The position numbers were made by a program, and so were the translations under genes. From the NCBI RefSeq assembly GCF_002101555.1, contig NZ_LQOL01000082.1, forward strand, positions 1 through 38,375: a stretch of DNA of 38,375 nt, in the 5' to 3' direction. The notes under the pieces were generated by a model. That model ran no database searches and was not told where the DNA came from. It saw only the letters and a list, made by a program, of their open reading frames with translations. The stretch comes from Mycolicibacterium canariasense (GTDB lineage Bacteria; Actinomycetota; Actinomycetes; Mycobacteriales; Mycobacteriaceae). Of the stretch, positions 27,201 to 34,678 are shown piece by piece (positions within the stretch are counted from its first letter, which is position 1; every line of letters begins with the position of its first letter).

Positions 27201-27426
27201 CGGCCGCCTCGGCCGCGGTCAACACATCACGAACCCGCTCGGCCTCGGCCTTGTCGACCGTGGAGTGGGGACTGCGGGCCCGGCCGTCCAGTTCGGCGAG
27301 CACATCGACGATGCGCTTGCTCGTGGTGCCGAGCACACGGGCCAGCGAGTGGACTCTCAGTTTCGCCGGCAGTTCCTCTTGCTGCGCTGGTTGGGAAAGG
27401 TCTTGGGTATGGGCATCTTCGGCCAC
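24298..27426 (-). CDS. rne: Ribonuclease E/G
   Basis: 1042 residues from a GTG at 27426 with AGGAGA before it. The first ~50 residues (KLRVHSLARVLGTTSKRIVDVL) resemble an IF2 N-terminal subdomain, usual in actinobacterial RNase E. Then comes a long disordered acidic and basic region with a duplicated 24-residue segment and Arg-rich patches (RRRRGRRGRGRGRG), then an S1 domain near 410-500. The catalytic core has Asp689 in VVDVNTGKF, Asp733 in VIDFIDM, and a zinc-link CTHC (791-794). The C-terminal ~170 residues are almost all Asp/Glu with a final basic Pro/Ala/Gly segment. It starts decay and processing of most RNAs and scaffolds the degradosome. It is somewhat longer than the M. tuberculosis protein (about 950). 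Confidence 0.96.
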   Translation of the reverse strand: MAEDAHTQDLSQPAQQEELPAKLRVHSLARVLGTTSKRIVDVLAELDGRARSPHSTVDKAEAERVRDVLTAAEAAESEPPVPTGSVEPAEVAEAVEVVTAEAAQATEAADPSQPDEPPVPTGSVEPAEVAEAVEVVTAEPESRLLLETPHAFELEVASELSPRAEVEPAPYLPLFVAPQPVEFQPRVVAADEGDDTDEGDDVDDADADGEEGQADRPAARRRRRGRRGRGRGRGEQNADDAGEDADTEGGADTGEQAEGDDTDDAEDTEDNGDEAGSAEGGSRRRRRRRRRKTGNGDNGDSDESSPDDPPNTVVHERAPRERSAKSGKDPDEIQGISGSTRLEAKRQRRRDGRDAGRRRPPILSEAEFLARREAVERTMIVRDKIRTEPPHEGARYTQIAVLEDGVVVEHFVTSAASASLVGNIYLGIVQNVLPSMEAAFVDIGRGRNGVLYAGEVNWEAAGLGGNNRKIEQALKPGDYVVVQVSKDPVGHKGARLTTQISLAGRYLVYVPGASSTGISRKLPDTERQRLKEILREVVPAGAGVIIRTASEGVKEEDIRSDVERLQKRWTEIEAKAAETTEKKAGAAIALYEEPDVLVKVIRDLFNEDFSGLIVSGDEAWDTINTYVNSVAPELVSRMTKYEPSAPDGPDVFAVHRIDEQLAKALDRKVWLPSGGTLVIDRTEAMTVVDVNTGKFTGAGGNLEQTVTKNNLEAAEEIVRQLRLRDIGGIVVIDFIDMVLESNRDLVLRRLTEALGRDRTRHQVSEVTSLGLVQLTRKRLGTGLVEAFSTTCTHCAGRGIVLHVDPVDTAQAVARKAESGGAGGTGGGGRRGKRGKKGAKVEEVQVAKVPAHAAAEHPMFKAMAAANGKHDDEDVEALEDLEDEATEDTAGEDETVTGADDDLTAADGAEDEFDESDEDSDEDSDEDEADVIDVIDDDDDEDEDDEEFDEDPDDEDSDDEDSDDDEFEDEDSEDDDSDDSEYEDSDDTEDDSGDDTDDESDDDTPADLGVAARQPAGEAVTPAGRRPRRRAAARPAGPPGGAV
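27011..27196. repeat. 72-bp direct duplication inside rne
   Basis: Two nearly identical 72-bp copies lie at 27011-27082 and 27125-27196. They encode the same 24-residue Pro/Glu/Val/Ala segment, including PVPTGSVEPAEVAEAVE, in the disordered N-terminal region of RNase E. Only a few silent changes separate them, which points to a recent in-frame duplication. Confidence 0.9.
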
Positions 27427-27678
27427 GTATTCTCCTCAAGCCCCCGGGCGCGTCAGTTCGACGCGGCCACGCGAGGGCTTCCGCTATGGATCCGGGACAC
27501 TTCTCCCGGACTTGTCATGGTCTCGCCCCGAGCGGTTCTGGATGAACCCACTCGGTGCCTGGCTGAATGATGGCTGGACGGTCGGCGCCACACCGCTTGG
27601 TGGCGATGGTCGCGCTCGTCGAAGTCTTCATCCGGGAGGCCGGCCCCGTTGTGGCGCCGGTCTCCCACGGCCAGTATC
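27427..27678 (-). promoter_or_regulatory. Long leader and probable promoter of rne
   Basis: The 295 bp between rne and ndk (27427-27721) contain no gene. On the minus strand GATACT (27678-27673) is a good -10 candidate; transcription would start near 27666, giving a leader of about 240 nt. As remembered, mycobacterial rne has a leader of about this length that influences its expression, which fits. GC-rich inverted repeats are plentiful in it, but no single structure stands out. The -35 is weak. Confidence 0.45.
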
Positions 27679-27721
27679 CCATACCGCGGGCCGGAATCTG
27701 ACGAAGCGGCCCAACCGCGAG

Positions 27722-28141
27722 CTAAGCGCCTGCCAAGCCCGGGAACCAGAGCGCGATTTCCCGGGCCGCCGACTCCGGCGAATCCGAGCCGTGGACCAGG
27801 TTGTCCTGGGTGACGAGGGCCAGGTCGCCGCGGATGGTGCCTGGCGTGGCCTTCTCCACCGGGTCGGTGCCACCGGCGATCTGGCGGAACGCGGCGATCG
27901 CCCGCGGTCCCTCGACCACGGCCGCCACCACGGGCCCGGAGGTGATGAACTCCAGCAACGAACCGAAGAACGGCTTGCCGTCGTGCTCGGCGTAATGCTG
28001 GCGGGCCAGCTCGTCGCTGACGACCTTGAGTTCCAGAGCCGCGAACGTCAGGCCCTTGCGCTCGATCCGGCTGACAATCTCACCGATCAGGTGCCGCTGG
28101 ACGCCGTCGGGCTTGATCAGAACAAGGGTGCGCTCGGTCAC
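27722..28141 (-). CDS. ndk: Nucleoside diphosphate kinase
   Basis: 139 residues from GTG 28141 (TERTLVLIKPDGVQRHLIGEI). The frame is open upstream, but that part is not conserved. The phospho-histidine is His117 in NLVHGSDSPESA, the same position as in the M. tuberculosis enzyme. It transfers phosphate between nucleoside tri- and diphosphates to balance nucleotide pools. Family members usually form hexamers. It lies 37 nt after the DUF4233 gene, so it probably ends the valS-folC-DUF4233-ndk run, before the rne promoter. Confidence 0.96.
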   Translation of the reverse strand: MTERTLVLIKPDGVQRHLIGEIVSRIERKGLTFAALELKVVSDELARQHYAEHDGKPFFGSLLEFITSGPVVAAVVEGPRAIAAFRQIAGGTDPVEKATPGTIRGDLALVTQDNLVHGSDSPESAAREIALWFPGLAGA

Positions 28142-28178
28142 GGCGGACAGCGTACCGGTCGGTAATCGATCCGAGAAA

Positions 28179-28568
28179 TCAGTCCGTAGTCTCATCACCG
28201 CGGGGGCGTTGACCAGGCAAAAGGCCGCGTTCTTGGCGCCGTTTGACCTCACTGCGCAAGAAGATCAACATCGCCCATACCAACGCGAACAGCACCCCGA
28301 TGAAGCCGATGCCCCAGTGGATGAACGCCCCGCCGACGAGCACCAGCTGCATGCCGAGATTGATCCAGATGGCGCCCGGCCGGCCCTGGATCCCCGACAG
28401 CAGCACCAACAGCACGGCCATGCCGATCAGGAACCCGCCGGACACCCAGGTCAGGCCGCCGGTACCGAATGACACCACCGGCAGCGCCAGCAGCACGACG
28501 ATGGCCTCCAGGATCAGCGTGCCGGCCATCACGCCACGGAAGCTCTTCCACGGATCGGGGGCGCTCAT
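28179..28568 (-). CDS. DUF4233 small membrane protein (Rv2446c homologue)
   Basis: 129 residues with four hydrophobic segments (residues ~14-35, 40-60, 70-85 and 86-106), so it is an integral membrane protein. The C-terminus is cytosolic-looking and basic then acidic (SEVKRRQERG to GDETTD). It has the layout of the actinobacterial DUF4233 family, always found after folC. The start ATG overlaps the folC stop (ATGA, 28565-28568), implying coupled translation. No function is established. The tight linkage to folylpolyglutamate synthase is conserved, but no direct folate role can be read from the sequence. Confidence 0.85.
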   Translation of the reverse strand: MSAPDPWKSFRGVMAGTLILEAIVVLLALPVVSFGTGGLTWVSGGFLIGMAVLLVLLSGIQGRPGAIWINLGMQLVLVGGAFIHWGIGFIGVLFALVWAMLIFLRSEVKRRQERGLLPGQRPRGDETTD

Positions 28569-29971
28569 GCCGGGTCCCGTCCGAACAAGGTCCGCGCGGC
28601 GCCCGCCGTCACCACCGAGCCGGTGATGACGATGCCGCTGCCGGACAGACCTTCACCGCCGGCGGATTCCTCCACCGCCGCGATGGCCGTCTCGATCGCG
28701 TCGGGCAGGGTCGCCGCCGTGATGACGCGTTCCGGGCCGAACCGCTCCTCGGCGCGCAGCGCCAGCTCCTCGACGCTCATGGCGCGCGGCGAGCCGTTGT
28801 TGGTGACGACAATCTGGTCGAAGGCGGGTTCCAGCGCGGCCAAGATGCCGTCGACGTCCTTGTCCCCCATCACCGACACCACACCGACGAGATAGCGGAA
28901 GTCGAATTCCGCGGCCAGCGCCGCGGTCAGCGCGGTGGCACCGGCCGGATTGTGCGCCGCGTCCAGGAAGACCGTGGGTGCGTTGCGTACCCGCTCCAGC
29001 CGGCCGGGACTGGCCGCGGCCGCGAACCCCGCGCGGACGGCGTCGATGTCGAGTTGGCGTTGGGCGCCCGCCCCGAAGAACGCCTCGACGGCGGCCAGCG
29101 CGAGAACGGCGTTGTGCGCCTGATGCTCACCGTGCAGCGGCAGGAAGATGTCCTCGTAGGTCCCGCCCAGCCCCTGCAGCGACAGCACCTGGCCGCCGAT
29201 GGCGATCTGGCGGCTGAGCACCGCGAACTCCGAATCCTCCCGGGCCACCGCGGCGTCGGCGGTGACGGCCTGTGCCAGCAGCACCTCCATCGCCTCGGGT
29301 GGCTGGCGGGCGATCACCGCGACGGTGTCGGTGGGGACCAGGTCGTCGGCTTGTTTGGTGATGATGCCGGCCTTCTCCCCCGCGATCTGGGCGATGGTGT
29401 CGCCCAGAAACTCGGTGTGGTCCAACCCGATCGGGGTGATGACGGCGACCGGCGCGGTGACCACGTTCGTGGCGTCCCACCGGCCGCCGAGGCCGGTCTC
29501 GATCACCGCGACGTCGACGGGGGCGTCGGCGAACGCCGCGAACGCCATCACGGTGAGCACCTCGAACTTGCTCATCTTTGGCCCGCCGGCCGCTTCCGAC
29601 TGCGCGTCGACGAGTTCGACGAACGGTTCGATCTCACGGTAAGTGGCGACGTATTGCCCTGGGCTGATGGGCTTTCCGTCGATCGAGATGCGTTCGACGG
29701 CCGACTGCAGGTGCGGGCTGGTGGTCCGCCCGGTGCGCCGGTGCAGCGCGGTCAGCAGGGCGTCGACCATCCGCGCGACCGACGTCTTGCCGTTGGTGCC
29801 GGCGATGTGGATCGACGGATAGCTGCGCTGCGGCGAACCCAGCAGCTCCAGCAGCGCCTCGACACGGGCGGTGCTCGGCTCGATCTTGGTTTCCGGCCAC
29901 CGCTGGTCGAGCAGGTGCTCGACCTGCAGCAGCGCCGCGATCTCGTCCGGGGTGGGTTCCGGATTGCTCAT
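28565..29971 (-). CDS. folC: Folylpolyglutamate/dihydrofolate synthase
   Basis: 468 residues. The Mur-ligase-type P-loop is GTNGKTSV at residues 58-65, followed by RTGRTTSPHLQ, the conserved folate loop, then GLGGRWDATNVV, and LDAAHNPAGA in the third domain. It adds glutamates to folates and, in many bacteria, makes dihydrofolate from dihydropteroate. The length is near that of the M. tuberculosis protein (about 487). The start overlaps the valS stop (ATGA, 29968-29971) and the stop overlaps the DUF4233 start, so all three are translated in series. Confidence 0.95.
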   Translation of the reverse strand: MSNPEPTPDEIAALLQVEHLLDQRWPETKIEPSTARVEALLELLGSPQRSYPSIHIAGTNGKTSVARMVDALLTALHRRTGRTTSPHLQSAVERISIDGKPISPGQYVATYREIEPFVELVDAQSEAAGGPKMSKFEVLTVMAFAAFADAPVDVAVIETGLGGRWDATNVVTAPVAVITPIGLDHTEFLGDTIAQIAGEKAGIITKQADDLVPTDTVAVIARQPPEAMEVLLAQAVTADAAVAREDSEFAVLSRQIAIGGQVLSLQGLGGTYEDIFLPLHGEHQAHNAVLALAAVEAFFGAGAQRQLDIDAVRAGFAAAASPGRLERVRNAPTVFLDAAHNPAGATALTAALAAEFDFRYLVGVVSVMGDKDVDGILAALEPAFDQIVVTNNGSPRAMSVEELALRAEERFGPERVITAATLPDAIETAIAAVEESAGGEGLSGSGIVITGSVVTAGAARTLFGRDPA

Positions 29972-32604
29972 CGCAACCCGGCAAGCCGCGCCGTGATCCG
30001 CTCGACCTCTTCCTGCGCCAGCTGACGGCGGGCCTTGATCTTGTCGACGACGGCCTCGGGCGCCTTGGCCAGGAACTCGGCGTTGCCGAGTTTGCCTGTG
30101 GTTTGCGCCAGTTCCTTCTCCGCAGCGGCCAGGTCCTTCTCCAGACGGCGTCGTTCGGCGGCGACGTCGACGGTGCCGGAGGTGTCCACCTCGACCACCA
30201 CCGTGCCCTCGGACAGGCGCACCTCGACCGATGCCGAGGCGGTGAAGCCGTCGGCCGGTTCGGTCAGCCAGGCCAGCGCGGTGACCGCGGGCAGCTGCGA
30301 TTCCACGTCGGCGGCGTCCAGGCCGGTGAGCCGGGCCGGCACCCGCTGCCGGTCGGCCAGGCCCTGGTCGCTGCGGAATCGGCGCACCTCGGTGACCAGC
30401 TTCTGCATGTCGGTGATCCGCCGGGTGGCGACCGCATCCGGCGCGAAGCCCGACGGCTCGGGCCAGTCGGCGACGACGATCGACTCACCACCGGTGAGCG
30501 TCTTCCACAGCGTCTCGGTGACGAACGGCATCACCGGGTGCAGCAGTTTGAGCAGCGTGTCCAGCACCGCGGCGAGCACCGCCGTGGTGTGCGAAAGACC
30601 CTGCGAGATCTGGACTTTGGCGAGCTCGACATACCAGTCGCAGAACTCGTCCCAGGCGAAGTGGTACAGCGCCTCGCAGGCCCGGCTGAACTCGTAGCTC
30701 TCGAAGGCCGCGTCCGCCTCGGCGCGCACCTCGTCGAGGCGGCCCAGGATCCAGCGGTCGGCGTCGGTCAGCTCACCGGCCTCCGGCAGCGGGGCCGGCG
30801 CGGCACCGTTCATCAGGGCGAACTTGGTGGCGTTGAACAGCTTGGTGGCGAAGTTGCGTGACGCGCGGGCGTGGTCCTCACCGATGGAAAGGTCCCCGCC
30901 GGGACTGGCCCCGCGGGCCAGGGTGAAGCGCAGCGCGTCGGCGCCGAACTTCTCCACCCAGTCCAGCGGGTCGATGCCGTTGCCCTTGGACTTGCTCATC
31001 TTGCGACCGAATTCGTCACGAATCAGGCCGTGCAGGAAGACATTCCGGAACGGGACGGAACCGGCGCCGATCGCGTCGTCGCCGGCGACGAAGGTGCCGA
31101 ACATCATCATCCGGGCCACCCAGAAGAACAGGATGTCGTAGCCGGTGACCAGCACGCTGGTCGGATAGAACTTCTCCAGCTCCGGGGTGCGCTCGGGCCA
31201 GCCCATCGTGGAGAACGGCCACAGCGCCGAGGAGAACCAGGTGTCGAGCACATCGGGGTCCTGCACCCAGCCCTCGGGCGGGGTTTCGTCGGGACCCAGG
31301 CACACCTGCTGGCCGTCGGGCCCGTGCCAGATCGGGATGCGGTGCCCCCACCACAGTTGGCGCGAGATGCACCAGTCGTGCATGTTGTCCACCCAAGCGA
31401 ACCAGCGCGGTTCCAGGCTGGCCGGGTGGATCACGGTGTCGCCACTGCGCACCGCGTCACCGGCAGCCTTGGCCAGCGATTCGACCTTGACCCACCATTG
31501 CAGGCTCAGCCGCGGCTCGATGGGCTCGCCGCTGCGCTCGGAATGCCCGACGCTGTGCAGGTAGGGACGCTTCTCGGCGACGATGCGGCCCTGCGCGGCC
31601 AAGGCCTCGCGCACCGCCACCCGCGCCTCGAACCGGTCCATCCCGTCGAATTGCGTCCCGGTGCCGGTGATCGCACCCGTGATGTCGAGGATCGACGGCA
31701 TCGGCAGGTTGTGCCGGACCCCGATCTCGAAGTCGTTGGGGTCGTGCGCCGGGGTGACTTTGACTGCGCCGGTACCGAATTCGGGGTCGACGTGCTCGTC
31801 GGCGACGATCACGATCTCGCGGTCGAGGAACGGGTGCGGCAGGGACTTGCCGACCAGCGCGCGGTAGCGCTCGTCATCGGGATGCACCGCGATGGCGGTG
31901 TCACCGAGCATGGTCTCCAGCCGCGTGGTGGCCACCACGATATGCGGCTGCGTGTCGTCCATGGAGCCGTACCGGAAGGAGACGAGCTCGCCCTCGACGT
32001 CCTCGTACTTGACCTCGAGGTCGCTGATCGCGGTCCTCAGCACCGGCGACCAGTTCACCAACCGCTCGGCCTGGTAGATCAGCCCGGCGTCGTACAGCCG
32101 CTTGAAGATGGTGCGGACGGCGCGGGACAGGCCCTCGTCCATGGTGAAGCGGTCGCGGCTCCAGTCCACCCCGTCGCCGAGCCGGCGCATCTGCCCGCCG
32201 ATGGTGCCGCCGGATTCACGCTTCCAGTCCCACACCTTCTCGACGAACAGTTCGCGACCGAAGTCCTCTTTGGTCTTGCCGTCCACGGCGAGCTGCTTTT
32301 CCACCACCGACTGGGTGGCGATGCCGGCATGGTCCATGCCGGGCAGCCACAGCACCTCGTAACCCTGCATGCGCTTGCGCCGGGTCAGGGCGTCCATCAG
32401 GGTGTGGTCCAGGGCGTGGCCCATGTGCAGGCTGCCCGTCACGTTGGGAGGCGGCAGCACGATCGAGTACGGCGGCTTGGCGCTCGACGGATCGGCGGTG
32501 AAGTAACCGGCGTCGACCCAACCCTGATACAGCTCGCTCTCTACCGCACCCGGCTCCCAGGACTTGGGCAGGGCATCGGCGCGCGAGGAAGGGCTGGCAG
32601 TCAC
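29968..32604 (-). CDS. valS: Valyl-tRNA synthetase
   Basis: 878 residues, class I synthetase. The HIGH motif is in PPNVTGSLHMGHAL (His60, His63) and KMSKS is at 535-539. Between them is the CP1 editing domain that removes mischarged threonine. The last ~70 residues form the coiled-coil tRNA-binding arm (ERRRLEKDLAAAEKELAQ). The start is a GTG at 32604 with only a weak ribosome-binding site; no better start is visible. The gene begins just after a very stable hairpin that closes the DUF937 gene, so transcription probably starts within 32605-32655. No T-box is seen. Confidence 0.97.
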   Translation of the reverse strand: MTASPSSRADALPKSWEPGAVESELYQGWVDAGYFTADPSSAKPPYSIVLPPPNVTGSLHMGHALDHTLMDALTRRKRMQGYEVLWLPGMDHAGIATQSVVEKQLAVDGKTKEDFGRELFVEKVWDWKRESGGTIGGQMRRLGDGVDWSRDRFTMDEGLSRAVRTIFKRLYDAGLIYQAERLVNWSPVLRTAISDLEVKYEDVEGELVSFRYGSMDDTQPHIVVATTRLETMLGDTAIAVHPDDERYRALVGKSLPHPFLDREIVIVADEHVDPEFGTGAVKVTPAHDPNDFEIGVRHNLPMPSILDITGAITGTGTQFDGMDRFEARVAVREALAAQGRIVAEKRPYLHSVGHSERSGEPIEPRLSLQWWVKVESLAKAAGDAVRSGDTVIHPASLEPRWFAWVDNMHDWCISRQLWWGHRIPIWHGPDGQQVCLGPDETPPEGWVQDPDVLDTWFSSALWPFSTMGWPERTPELEKFYPTSVLVTGYDILFFWVARMMMFGTFVAGDDAIGAGSVPFRNVFLHGLIRDEFGRKMSKSKGNGIDPLDWVEKFGADALRFTLARGASPGGDLSIGEDHARASRNFATKLFNATKFALMNGAAPAPLPEAGELTDADRWILGRLDEVRAEADAAFESYEFSRACEALYHFAWDEFCDWYVELAKVQISQGLSHTTAVLAAVLDTLLKLLHPVMPFVTETLWKTLTGGESIVVADWPEPSGFAPDAVATRRITDMQKLVTEVRRFRSDQGLADRQRVPARLTGLDAADVESQLPAVTALAWLTEPADGFTASASVEVRLSEGTVVVEVDTSGTVDVAAERRRLEKDLAAAEKELAQTTGKLGNAEFLAKAPEAVVDKIKARRQLAQEEVERITARLAGLR

Positions 32605-32655
32605 CGCTCGATTCTAAGGAAACCCGACGAGTGCCCGAACAAGCCCCCGTTCACG

Positions 32656-32708
32656 GTGATGTGTGGAGCCGCGCCCGTAACCATTACGGGTGCGGCTCCA
32701 CACATCAC
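32656..32708. terminator. Very long perfect hairpin overlapping the DUF937 stop codon
   Basis: Arms 32656-32680 and 32684-32708 pair over 25 positions with one mismatch at 32673/32691 and a 3-base loop. The TGA of the DUF937 gene lies within the right arm. No T-run follows on the minus strand. Hairpins without a U-tract are accepted as possible mycobacterial terminators. It isolates the DUF937 gene from valS. Confidence 0.8.
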
Positions 32709-33319
32709 TTCTTGCCGCCCAGCAGCCCGCCCAGGACGTCGCCGATGACGTTTCCCTGATTACCGCCCTGCCCGCCGGAGCCGCCACCGAGCACGCTGCC
32801 CAGGATGCTGCCCAGCGGGTTGTTTCCACCACCGCCGCCGCCGAGGATGCTGCCCAGCACCTCCCCCAGCCCGCCGCCGGACGACGCGGCCTCGGGCTGC
32901 GCATCGCCGCTCTTCTGGGCGAACTGCTTGCCGATATAGGCCAGCACGATGGGAGCCAGGATCGGCAGCAACTGCTTGACCAGGTTGCTGCCCCCGGCAC
33001 CGGTGCCCGCGAGCGCGGCCGCGACCTGGCCGCTGTCGTTACCGCCGAAGATGTTGGCCACGATGTTGTTGCCCTCGGCCTGGTCGACCTGGTCGACGCT
33101 CACCCCGCCGTCGAGCAGACGGCTAGCACCCTGCGCGGAGACAGCGGACTCCAATTGGCTCGAGTCGATGTCACCGGACTGCACGTTGTGCTGCAGGCCG
33201 CCGACCAGGGCGGGCACCAGGGTCCGGATGGCGTTGTTCACCTCGCCTTCATCGGCGCCGAGCCTGGAGGCAATGTCCTGTACCGGAATCTGTGCGAAAA
33301 GTTCATCAAGACCGGCCAT
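32705..33319 (-). CDS. DUF937 family protein with Gly-rich tail
   Basis: 204 residues. The N-terminal ~140 residues fit the DUF937 pattern: MAGLDELFAQIPVQDIAS, a helical pair with LVPALVGGLQHN, and LLPILAPIVLAYIGKQ. The rest is almost pure Gly/Ser/Leu with repeats such as LGSILGGGGGG and VLGGLLGGKK. No signal peptide is seen. The function of DUF937 is not known; some related YidB-like proteins fold as helical bundles. The gene is single, with GGTGGGG before the ATG, and finishes inside a strong hairpin. It stands between valS and the Rv2449c-like gene, where M. tuberculosis has none as far as remembered. Confidence 0.8.
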   Translation of the reverse strand: MAGLDELFAQIPVQDIASRLGADEGEVNNAIRTLVPALVGGLQHNVQSGDIDSSQLESAVSAQGASRLLDGGVSVDQVDQAEGNNIVANIFGGNDSGQVAAALAGTGAGGSNLVKQLLPILAPIVLAYIGKQFAQKSGDAQPEAASSGGGLGEVLGSILGGGGGGNNPLGSILGSVLGGGSGGQGGNQGNVIGDVLGGLLGGKK

Positions 33320-33414
33320 GTCGTCCCCACCTTCATCGCTGGTTGAAGTTCCTACCCGCAGTCGACCCTAGCCGTGTTCGACCCTGGCCCACAGGTGTTC
33401 GGCGCTCACCGGTT

Positions 33415-34668
33415 TCAATTCAGCCGGGTGGTCTCCAACGTCACCCCGGCAGCGGGGAGCCGGGTGAGCAACGCGTCACCCATCGCCGCCGCCGGGGTGA
33501 GCACGCCGCGCAGGTCGGAAAGCCGGTCGCGGTCCAGCGCCAGGGCCAATCCGCTCTCGCCGAGCAGCACGGCGGTGGCCTTGTAGCCCGGGTCACCCTG
33601 CTGGGCGATGACGGCGCGGTACCGGGCGCCACCGGTTGTGGTGGTGTAGGTCTCGATGCGGTAATGCCCCTTGTCCCGGGTCCGTTCACTGGGCCCACTG
33701 CCCGGTTTCGGGGTGATCCGTTCCAGCAGCGTGGACGGCACCTTGTCGAGATATCTCATCCCGAGGCCGAAGGCTGCGGCGTTGACCGCCGTGTCCACCG
33801 CGGATGCGACCGGCGCCAGGACTGAGGAGCCGGTGCTCATGTGCTCGGCGTAGCGGAATCTCCGGCCGTACGCCCAGTCGAGAAGCGCGTTGCTGCGGCG
33901 CACTATTCGCGAGTTGGGTGCCGCCATGGCGAACGCACCGGTCCAGATGCCCGCCAGTTCCGGGGCGATCTGGGCACCACGTCGCCAGGGCGTGTCCGAT
34001 TGGTGGCCGAGTTCGGGTTCGGCGGCACGGTCGGTGCTCAGTGTGTAGGGATCGAGCATCGCGCTGCGGATGTCGGGATCGCTTGCGGCGGCACGGAAGA
34101 ACTCCATCATCGATGCGATGGTGCCGCCGGAGACCCCGCCGGCGAACCGGCGCAGCACCAGATCGGTGTCGGTGAGTTCGCCCGAGCCGTCGTCGCGGCA
34201 GCGGTGATAAAGCGCGTAGACGGTCAGATCCGAAGGGATCGAGTCGAATCCGCAGGAGTGCACGATGCGGGCACCGGTGTCGGCAGCCTGCTTGTGGAAC
34301 TGGTCGGCACTGTCGCGGATGAAGGGTGTCTCCCCGGTCAGGTCGGCGTAGTCGGTTCCGGCTTGCACGCAGGCCGCCACCAGGGGCAGCCCGTAGCGGG
34401 TGTAGGGCCCGACCGTGCTGACCACCACCTGGGTGCGCGCAGCCATCGCCGCCAGCGTGGTCGGAGCGCTCGTATCGGCCTCGATGATGGGCCAGGCGTG
34501 AGCAGCCTCGCCGAGGGTGTCGCGCACCGCACGCACCTTCTGGGCCGACCTACCGGCGAGGGCGATCCGGGCCGACGCACCGGCCGTGGCCAGGTATTCC
34601 GCGGTGAGTTTGCCGGCGAACCCGGTGGCGCCATAGAGGACGAGGTCGAATTCCCGCTGGGTGCTCAT
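33415..34668 (-). CDS. Saccharopine dehydrogenase-like / trans-acting enoyl reductase family protein (Rv2449c homologue)
   Basis: 417 residues. The nucleotide-binding fold begins at once with LVLYGATGFAGKLTAEYL (GATGFAG at about residues 13-19). Other family blocks are VVSTVGPYTRYG and HSCGFDSIPSDL. This group includes Rv2953, the trans-acting enoyl reductase of phthiocerol dimycocerosate synthesis, and Rv2449c, which sits at the same place and has no proven role. True saccharopine dehydrogenase activity is unlikely. The start is 10 nt after the S9 peptidase stop, so the two are probably one transcript. Substrate is probably a lipid-related enoyl or keto compound; that is family inference only. 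Confidence 0.85.
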   Translation of the reverse strand: MSTQREFDLVLYGATGFAGKLTAEYLATAGASARIALAGRSAQKVRAVRDTLGEAAHAWPIIEADTSAPTTLAAMAARTQVVVSTVGPYTRYGLPLVAACVQAGTDYADLTGETPFIRDSADQFHKQAADTGARIVHSCGFDSIPSDLTVYALYHRCRDDGSGELTDTDLVLRRFAGGVSGGTIASMMEFFRAAASDPDIRSAMLDPYTLSTDRAAEPELGHQSDTPWRRGAQIAPELAGIWTGAFAMAAPNSRIVRRSNALLDWAYGRRFRYAEHMSTGSSVLAPVASAVDTAVNAAAFGLGMRYLDKVPSTLLERITPKPGSGPSERTRDKGHYRIETYTTTTGGARYRAVIAQQGDPGYKATAVLLGESGLALALDRDRLSDLRGVLTPAAAMGDALLTRLPAAGVTLETTRLN

Positions 34669-34678
34669 GCGCCCGAAG

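Noticed and set aside
24820..27570. A 916-codon open frame on the plus strand opposite rne
   Set aside because: It mirrors rne through high-GC codon structure. Its product is low-complexity Gly/Val/Leu/His without any domain, and rne has all its catalytic motifs.
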